Part shown: positions 58,908-64,000 of the stretch, piece by piece | Layout: the number at the start of each line of letters is the position of its first letter | Position numbering within the stretch: position 1 is the stretch's first letter | Assembly (NCBI RefSeq): GCF_000012985.1 | Contig: NC_007645.1 | Coordinates: 3,812,501 to 3,876,500, forward strand | DNA length: 64,000 nucleotides | Direction of reading: 5' to 3' | Source: Hahella chejuensis KCTC 2396 | Lineage (GTDB): Bacteria; Pseudomonadota; Gammaproteobacteria; Pseudomonadales; Oleiphilaceae | Program-made: the position numbers and the translations under genes | Notes under the pieces: model-generated | Seen by the model: only the letters and a program-made list of their open reading frames with translations | Database searches by the model: none | What the model was told of the DNA's origin: nothing

Positions 58908-59303
58908 TCACGCCGGAGCGGTTTCATCTTCCTGGGTTGTTTTCACTTCACTCGGCGGTACGCCAAAGTAGGCTCTGACGTGGTCCTCATTCAGGTATCC
59001 GCGAACGCCAATGATGTAGACCAGAAACGGAATGCCAGTGATCAAACTGATAAGCAAAGACGCCCAATCTCCCATCAACATGCCGAACACCGTCAATAAC
59101 GCCCAGCCGTATATCAACGGCCTGGCCAGCATCCAGACATACTTCGAGCGCACCCACAGCAAGGGTCCGCACAGGGTCCAGGCTACGCAATTCGCCATCA
59201 GCACATAGCGGGATAAATCATCAGCAACGATGATGACCAGCACCAGATTGAGCAACAAAAAAACTGTGTTGATGATGGATATGACTTTGATTCCCTTCGG
59301 CAT
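58908..59303 (-). CDS. Small membrane protein of unknown function
   Basis: 131 residues, four predicted helices (SIINTVFLLLNLVLVIIVA, LMANCVAWTLCGPLLWV, LIYGWALLTVFGMLMG, LLISLITGIPFLVYIIGV) and an acidic cytoplasmic tail (PSEVKTTQEDETAPA). No recognised motif. AGGAGATAAC precedes the ATG. Its position downstream of the GH5 enzyme's 3' end is convergent-like only by chance, since both are on the minus strand. No functional link evident. Confidence 0.65.
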   Translation of the reverse strand: MPKGIKVISIINTVFLLLNLVLVIIVADDLSRYVLMANCVAWTLCGPLLWVRSKYVWMLARPLIYGWALLTVFGMLMGDWASLLISLITGIPFLVYIIGVRGYLNEDHVRAYFGVPPSEVKTTQEDETAPA

Positions 59304-59469
59304 GTTATCTCCTCACGAGAGCTGCGTGTTGGCGCGGATAGGTCTTCACAGGCTCTCAAATTTGTTTGTGGGATATGTCGGATAGTGGTCAATTCAGGAG
59401 GCGTCGGACTTATGCATCCAACGCCTCCAGTATAGCCAGAGGATAGTAACACAGGGTCAGCTATTCTCA

Positions 59470-59512
59470 GCCCTGTCGTTTGCAGACAAATAGACGGAGG
59501 CGACTTGTCTGC
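59470..59512 (-). repeat. Dispersed hairpin repeat, copy C (degenerate stem)
   Basis: CAGCCCTGTCGTTTGCAGACAAATAG followed by CGACTTGTCTGC. The outer 8 bp of the stem are kept (GCAGACAA with TTGTCTGC), while the inner 4 bp have diverged. It is located 13 bp after the stop of the GH5 gene, in the same orientation as copies A and B relative to their genes. Confidence 0.65.
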
Positions 59513-59524
59513 TGGATTGAGGGA

Positions 59525-61351
59525 TTAACGCAACCAGGGGTCGCTGGTTTCGATCTCCGATATCCGTTTGGATTCGGGATCAACCACGTCGCGCCAGACG
59601 CCATCGTCATTCATGATCGACCAGGTATTCTCATCCTTGCGCAACCCCATACGCCAGAACATCCAGGGAATGCCTCGACGCCGCGCGGTTTCCGCCACAT
59701 GGCGGTATTCATCCGTCATCGCTTCCATCCCCACCTTGCGCTCCTTGCCGAACTCCTCCACGAACAACAGTTTGCCCCACTGTCGCACTGACGGCAGGGC
59801 GTCGTTCAACCATTGATCCAGATCGCCGCCGTAATAGTGCAAGGTATAGATATCCGCCGCCGGAATGTCGCCCAGCGTTTTAATGTCGTCAGCGCTGCCT
59901 TTGTTGTAGTACTTATCGTAGCCGGCGATTCCCAGGGAGACGTAGGTATCTGGATCTTCTGCTTTCAGATGCGCGGCCATCTGGGTCAGGAAATTGCGGT
60001 GGATATCGTATTTCTGATCGTTCGACAGGTTCTCATTCGCCAGGGACACGCCGGATTCATTGGCGATTTCCCACGCCAGCACCACATCGTTAATGTCCTT
60101 CCATTTCTTATTGCCGAGGTAAGGATTTTGATGGTTAAGAAAATGAGTGAAGCGCTTTTTATAGGCGTCTATCGCATCCTGCCGATACATCCCTACGGGG
60201 CCGAAAGCATTGTAATAAACGGAGTTGGAGTCCTGGGCGTAGGCGAAGTTGATCAACGCCAGCACCATCTTTATGCCCATTTCCTGGCACTCCTGCATCA
60301 ACTTATCCATTTTCTCCAACTGATCGTCGTGGTATACGCCCAAAGGTTCTTCATAGGTCCAGCCCTTTGGTTGAATTTCCCATGGCGCATCGCCCCTGCG
60401 CGTGACGAAGACGCGTAAGACTTTCAATCCGCTGTCTTTCATCGCCTGCAATTGTTTGCGACGGTCCGCCTCCGACATATGCGCAAGCTGATACTGATTG
60501 GCGCCGGCCCACAGGCGAGAGACGTCAGGGTCTGGTCCAGGGCCGTCCCCCAGCGTGAATTGCAGGGCGTTCAGATTGAAGCCGGATTGCAGCATGGTGA
60601 CTCTCAACCTATGCTCGCCGGCGCTCAACTCAAGGCCCGCGTCCACCCAGGTCCAGTTCTGCCAGCCGCCAGTCACTGGCGCCGTCACTTCCACCGCTCT
60701 GGCTCCGTCAATGCTTACCGCGAAACGGCCTTCCGCACTTTCCGCCGCGACCAGTGAGGACATGGTGTAGACGCCGCTTTCGCTGACGTTAACGCTGTAT
60801 TCCAGCCATTCTCCAGGCTCGATCCAGCCGATGTTATAGCCATTGCTCGTACTGGCCTCGATATCCACGGCGTCCTGACGCAAAGCGCCGCCTTCGTTGG
60901 TGGGAGTGGTGTCCTGGAAAGCGCCGTAATCATAGTGCTCCGCCTCCAGCACGCCTGGTATCGGGATGGGCGCGCCATTATAGGGGCCTTCGCCGGCGCC
61001 ATGATCACCGCCATCGCCATCATCTCCCCCGCTGTCACCGTCGCCGTTATCACCACCGTCGCTATCACCACCGTCGCTATCATCACCGCCATCACAACCA
61101 GCGGGCCTGACTCGCTCCCACAGAGACCCCACCTCCGGCGTCCAGCCAGCGCCGGGATAGGCGGTGTGCGTCACCAAGGCGCGATAGATATCGCCTTGAT
61201 ACAGCACTTCCTGCGCAACCTGATATTGGGCTCCCTCAACCCAGCTGGCGGGGCAGTCGGCGGCGAAAACGCCCTGCGCGCCGGCGGCGCTGACGCCAGC
61301 GAACAGCAGCTGAGCCGATAAGAGGGCGAGTCGAAGTTTCTTTTTTGGCAT
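59525..61351 (-). CDS. Secreted modular glycoside hydrolase (CBM5/12 - CBM6/35 - GH5-like)
   Basis: 608 residues, start after AAAGGACT. The signal peptide ends near AAGAQG (about 28). Residues ~33-78 are a CBM5/12-type chitin/cellulose-binding module (SWVEGAQYQVAQEVLYQGDI, YRALVTHTAYPGAGWTPEVG). Residues ~88-118 form a Gly/Asp linker from a DNA repeat. Residues ~122-262 are a CBM6/35-like beta-sandwich (VLEAEHYDYGAFQDTTPTNE, GYNIGWIEPGEWLEYSVNVS). From about 275 a GH5 TIM barrel carries the acid/base Glu in VVLAWEIANESG and the nucleophile Glu in LLFVEEFGKERK. Mannanases of GH5 share this layout. It acts extracellularly and complements the expansin encoded at the left of the window. Confidence 0.85.
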   Translation of the reverse strand: MPKKKLRLALLSAQLLFAGVSAAGAQGVFAADCPASWVEGAQYQVAQEVLYQGDIYRALVTHTAYPGAGWTPEVGSLWERVRPAGCDGGDDSDGGDSDGGDNGDGDSGGDDGDGGDHGAGEGPYNGAPIPIPGVLEAEHYDYGAFQDTTPTNEGGALRQDAVDIEASTSNGYNIGWIEPGEWLEYSVNVSESGVYTMSSLVAAESAEGRFAVSIDGARAVEVTAPVTGGWQNWTWVDAGLELSAGEHRLRVTMLQSGFNLNALQFTLGDGPGPDPDVSRLWAGANQYQLAHMSEADRRKQLQAMKDSGLKVLRVFVTRRGDAPWEIQPKGWTYEEPLGVYHDDQLEKMDKLMQECQEMGIKMVLALINFAYAQDSNSVYYNAFGPVGMYRQDAIDAYKKRFTHFLNHQNPYLGNKKWKDINDVVLAWEIANESGVSLANENLSNDQKYDIHRNFLTQMAAHLKAEDPDTYVSLGIAGYDKYYNKGSADDIKTLGDIPAADIYTLHYYGGDLDQWLNDALPSVRQWGKLLFVEEFGKERKVGMEAMTDEYRHVAETARRRGIPWMFWRMGLRKDENTWSIMNDDGVWRDVVDPESKRISEIETSDPWLR

Positions 61352-61600
61352 GAATCCAGTCCTTTTTGGTCGTCGTTATTAGGGCGCATTCCCGAGTCTA
61401 GAGTGGGAATACGTCCCAAACGCCCCCCAAATGGCGTAGGAATCCATGTTTTGAAGAACAGGCCTTCGCGCCTATGTGAGAGCCCACACGGACGGCTATC
61501 AATCGCCCGAAATAACGCAGGAAACGAACAGGAACTTTCTGTGCGGACAGCGCCGCCCATTTCATGGTCTACAGTATCTTGGGCCAAGCTGACAGGGAGC

Positions 61601-61834
61601 TTATTGCCCCGTACGTTTGAAAGTTTTAAAGACAAAAACCAATAATCCCAAACCGCCAGAAACAACACACATCCAGAACATCCACAACCCCAAAACCATG
61701 ACCCAATCGATATCGCACGCCACTTCTCCGGGGTTGCGACAAAACTCGCCCATGGCGTTGTGAGAGAGTCCTAGATACGTCATAAGTGAGGCGGTTATAA
61801 CGCCGAAAAAGAGCGTCGCAGCATAAGTTTTCAT
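61601..61834 (-). CDS. Small membrane protein of unknown function
   Basis: 77 residues with two hydrophobic segments (ATLFFGVITASLMTYLGL and WVMVLGLWMFWMCVVSGGLG) around a short loop with two cysteines (EFCRNPGEVACDID), which may be disulfide-bonded in the periplasm. Positively charged C-terminus (FKTFKRTGQ). The ribosome binding site is weak. No recognised family. Confidence 0.5.
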   Translation of the reverse strand: MKTYAATLFFGVITASLMTYLGLSHNAMGEFCRNPGEVACDIDWVMVLGLWMFWMCVVSGGLGLLVFVFKTFKRTGQ

Positions 61835-61844
61835 ACTTGAATCA

Positions 61845-61956
61845 CTACTCTATTCGATGAATACGCTTCAACTTCTCTCTGGCGTCATAACCCCAAGCCA
61901 AATCACGCACCATCATACCAGTCAATCTCTACATACACTTTTTCTGACTTACTCAT
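61845..61956 (-). pseudogene. Possible frameshifted remnant of a small gene
   Basis: Read leftward, MSKSEKVYVEIDWYDGA ends at a TGA. The next frame continues without interruption as MMVRDLAWGYDAREKLKRIH, RIE, stop. The two parts join into one plausible polypeptide if a single base is shifted around 61905. The segment VYVEIDWYDG has the look of a short protein family (Y-D-x-Y-D-G-P), but I cannot name it. It may be a decayed gene or chance. Confidence 0.3.
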
Positions 61957-62055
61957 TTCTTACCGTCCACACGAGTAGAAGCACCAAAGGCATCCAGTCT
62001 TAAATCCGCCAAACTTTAGCTAATGAGGAGCTCCCCCTTACCTTTTAAATACACC

Positions 62056-62700
62056 CTACGCTCCCAACCAGGCGGGTCTCCCATAAAACGCCCTGGCCAT
62101 GTTACCGCCGTTAAGAATCTGTTCTTCAACGGTCACTCTCTCCACCCGGGTGACTGGCTGCGTATTGGTCCCGCAAAAGCTCATGGCGATGTGTCGGCCA
62201 AAAGCGTCTCTTTGGCCGGTGAGCAGGACTGCGTGTCCCAGTTGGTAGTGTCCGTTGTAGAGAGGTTGATTGCGGTAGGAAAAAACGACGACGTCGCCGC
62301 GATTGAGTGAGGCGGGAAATGGCGCTGGCCAGGGGTAAAAGGTTTCGTTATGGAACATATTACGCATGATCTGCACGCCCCAGTTGCGTCCGTTGATCAC
62401 TCTGGCGGTATGCGCCCGGTTATAACGATCAGAGAAAAATTGTCTCGGCGCCTGGGCTGCGGCCGCGGCCAGAAACAGCATTTCAAAACAGCATATTTCT
62501 ATCTGATTGGGACCCATCGTCAGCGGGTTGGGAACATTATGATCCAACCCTCTGGCCCAGCGCTCCATGGAGCTGGTATAACGCCAGCGACGCCCCATGA
62601 CCTGAGGCGGCATAACTAACGGAGACCACGTAATCCGCCGGTTCTGTTGATGCCACTGCTCAGCAATATTAATCGCATTTTGCACATGTATTAATGCCAT
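62056..62700 (-). CDS. Papain/NlpC-like cysteine peptidase or amidase candidate
   Basis: 214 residues, no signal peptide. A candidate nucleophile is in NQIEICCFEMLFLAAAAAQA (Cys at a helix start). The SH3-like turn NRGDVVVFSYRN and the following LGHAVLLTGQRDAFG contain a candidate catalytic His, and a polar residue lies near SFCGTNTQP. The order Cys-helix, G-D-V-x-x-F, G-H-A is typical of NlpC/P60 and CHAP amidases. The rest is unfamiliar. It is divergent from the lipase-like ORF, and lack of a signal peptide with this fold is common for type VI secreted peptidoglycan amidases. The effector role is inferred. Confidence 0.6.
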   Translation of the reverse strand: MALIHVQNAINIAEQWHQQNRRITWSPLVMPPQVMGRRWRYTSSMERWARGLDHNVPNPLTMGPNQIEICCFEMLFLAAAAAQAPRQFFSDRYNRAHTARVINGRNWGVQIMRNMFHNETFYPWPAPFPASLNRGDVVVFSYRNQPLYNGHYQLGHAVLLTGQRDAFGRHIAMSFCGTNTQPVTRVERVTVEEQILNGGNMARAFYGRPAWLGA

Positions 62701-63228
62701 AAATAAATCCCTGATCCCTGCTGAATTCGGTGCTCAGACTTTTTATTTCATACCAGCTTGGTTGCGCTTCCGCATCACTCGCTGGCGTTTTATTTTCCGT
62801 TTAAGTTAGCGCCCAGATGAAACAAAACCCTTAATAGTTTTTGCGTGAAATCAGCGTTCATTCTGATTGGCTTAGCGCATACAGCAAACACAGATTAACT
62901 CCGTCGTTATAGATGCGATTCGATGCCCCCCTGCTCTGCAACCGTATATCTCCAGTCCAAACGTTGTCGCCTTGGGACTCATTGAAGACGTCGCCGCGTC
63001 ATCGCCAACCCATAAAAACAAGTCTGCTTGCCAAAAGATCGGATTTATCGCCGCTGCAGTTCATCACGGTCAGTCAAAGATAACCTCCTATTCCCCTGAT
63101 AATTCGAGCCTTTTCGCACAGTATACAAGCCAGCTTTTAGACCAAACAGCCTCGAACAAAAGTTAAATTGCTTTACACAAGTAAATCACTAGAATTATTG
63201 CTTTTCTTGCACATCTAAGGAAAGCGAA
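62701..63228. other. Divergent intergenic region, no gene recognised
   Basis: About 530 bases between the peptidase-like gene and the lipase-like ORF. The AT-rich part at 63150-63220 probably holds the rightward promoter, and CTAAGGAAAG (63216-63225) is the ribosome binding site of the next gene. One in-frame ORF (62972-63166) has no ribosome binding site or recognisable content. Confidence 0.45.
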
Positions 63229-64000
63229 ATGCAAAACAACAACCTTCCTCCGCAGCATCAACTTACGCCGCTGGAAAACCCGCTCCCTGCCTGGAACTCT
63301 CAAACTCCCAAGGCCGGTAAAAAGCTGATGATCACCAGGGAAGCAGACGTCTTTATGCGCAGCCTGAATCTGTATGAAAAAACCCAGGTATACAAAGAGG
63401 CCCTTAAGCTAACCAGCGACGGCGGCTATGGCTGGAACAGCAGAGGCTTTCAAAAAGCGCCCATGTTCATGCGCCATAAGATCTGCTCAGGCGGAATCAG
63501 TTTTATGTACAGCGTGAATCCCGAGATGATTGTTATTAATCGGATGAAGCTGGAGCGGGAAATTACCCAGATTGAAACACCGGCGAACATGCAGCAGATG
63601 GGATTGTTTGAGGTGAAGCGGGAGTCTGATATTCGGTGGCGAGAAGAGATAACTGAGAGGGAGATTCCCATGCTTGAAAAGGCTTGGGGAAGGCCACAGC
63701 CAGTTCCAATGATCAGAACGGAGCATGTTGCGATTAATGGCATGTCGAATGATTTGACAAAAGCTTCCTGGCTTATGGGCGTTCACATGGATACCGCCTA
63801 CTGGGACGATTACGCCAAAGCCTATACGCTTATCTACAACCCGACTCGTGGGAAAATCGATTTCTTCGAATGTATCGCGGATAAAATTTCGACCACCAAG
63901 CTGGCGAAATTTCTGGCGGTTATGTTGATCGAAAACCAGCAAAAAGGGTTGAAACGTAAATGGACGGCGCACAGTCAAGGCGGCATTATCCTGACGAGGG
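63229..64000 (+). CDS. Lipase-like (serine hydrolase) protein, 3' end outside window
   Basis: 257 codons are visible, and the reading frame is open to the window edge. AAGGAAAG precedes the ATG by 5 nt. No signal peptide; the N-terminus is proline-rich and polar (MQNNNLPPQHQLTPLENPLP). The visible end has LIENQQKGLKRKWTAHSQGG followed by IILTR, a nucleophile-elbow pattern (H-S-Q-G-G) after a beta strand, as in alpha/beta-hydrolase lipases of the Tle type. Earlier segments include MGVHMDTAYWDDYAKAYTLI and YNPTRGKIDFFECIADKI. The elbow region resembles the effector-like protein at 19839. A secreted phospholipase-type effector is the best guess, but acid and His residues lie outside the window. 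Confidence 0.6.
   Translation, partial: MQNNNLPPQHQLTPLENPLPAWNSQTPKAGKKLMITREADVFMRSLNLYEKTQVYKEALKLTSDGGYGWNSRGFQKAPMFMRHKICSGGISFMYSVNPEMIVINRMKLEREITQIETPANMQQMGLFEVKRESDIRWREEITEREIPMLEKAWGRPQPVPMIRTEHVAINGMSNDLTKASWLMGVHMDTAYWDDYAKAYTLIYNPTRGKIDFFECIADKISTTKLAKFLAVMLIENQQKGLKRKWTAHSQGGIILTR

Overview
The window looks like chromosome from a moderately GC-rich marine gammaproteobacterium. The gene set (bacterial expansin, H-NOX signalling, a branched-chain keto-acid dehydrogenase operon, a large chemosensory operon, RimK, YfbR) suggests Hahella or a close relative. That placement comes from memory of these families, not from a search. No rRNA, tRNA, CRISPR array or complete insertion sequence was seen.

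Layout. 1-4.4 kb: an ethylbenzene-dehydrogenase-like haem protein, a GDT1-type manganese exporter under a yybP-ykoY riboswitch, and a secreted expansin. 4.7-9.2 kb: a leaderless muramidase with a secreted partner, a small secreted propeptide-like protein, and an M6 metalloprotease with the same N-terminal module. 9.6-13.4 kb: EamA transporter, YfbR, a CadR-like MerR regulator with its cation transporter, and a PD40 protein. 13.8-19.5 kb: bkd operon (E1 alpha, E1 beta, E2) ending in an atypical Ser/Thr kinase. 19.8-23 kb: an AT-richer island with an effector-like protein and two tandem paralogues. 23.3-29.4 kb: an unusual pathway (opine dehydrogenase, type III PLP decarboxylase, cysteine-synthase-like enzyme, EamA exporter) beside a LysR regulator. 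30.9-32.2 kb: a Na+/Ca2+-type antiporter under a second yybP-ykoY riboswitch with an overlapping 34-codon leader ORF. 32.3-36.4 kb: H-NOX, hybrid kinase and response regulator. 36.5-46.6 kb: a chemosensory operon (cheY, STAS, cheA, MCP, cheW, cheR, a duplicated cheD, cheB) plus a REC-GGDEF-EAL protein. 46.9-53.6 kb: response-regulator/kinase, hydrolase, rimK, MscS-type channel, a soluble MgtE-like protein and MgtE. 53.7-64 kb: small hypotheticals, SDR/HxlR pair, HupE-like protein, a modular GH5 enzyme, a cysteine-peptidase-like protein and a lipase-like ORF leaving the window.

The observations I rate highest are these. (1) Both manganese riboswitches appear to share one expression platform: the 3' strand of P1 doubles as the 5' arm of a downstream hairpin, and the loop of that hairpin is complementary to the bases abutting the next Shine-Dalgarno. 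(2) A Ser/Thr kinase is encoded in a bkd operon whose E1 alpha keeps the serines of the mammalian regulatory loop. (3) The opine dehydrogenase/PLP-enzyme/exporter cluster resembles metallophore pathways but matches none that I know. (4) A tandem CheD protein has lost its catalytic cysteine in the first half. (5) There are several candidate antibacterial effector loci.
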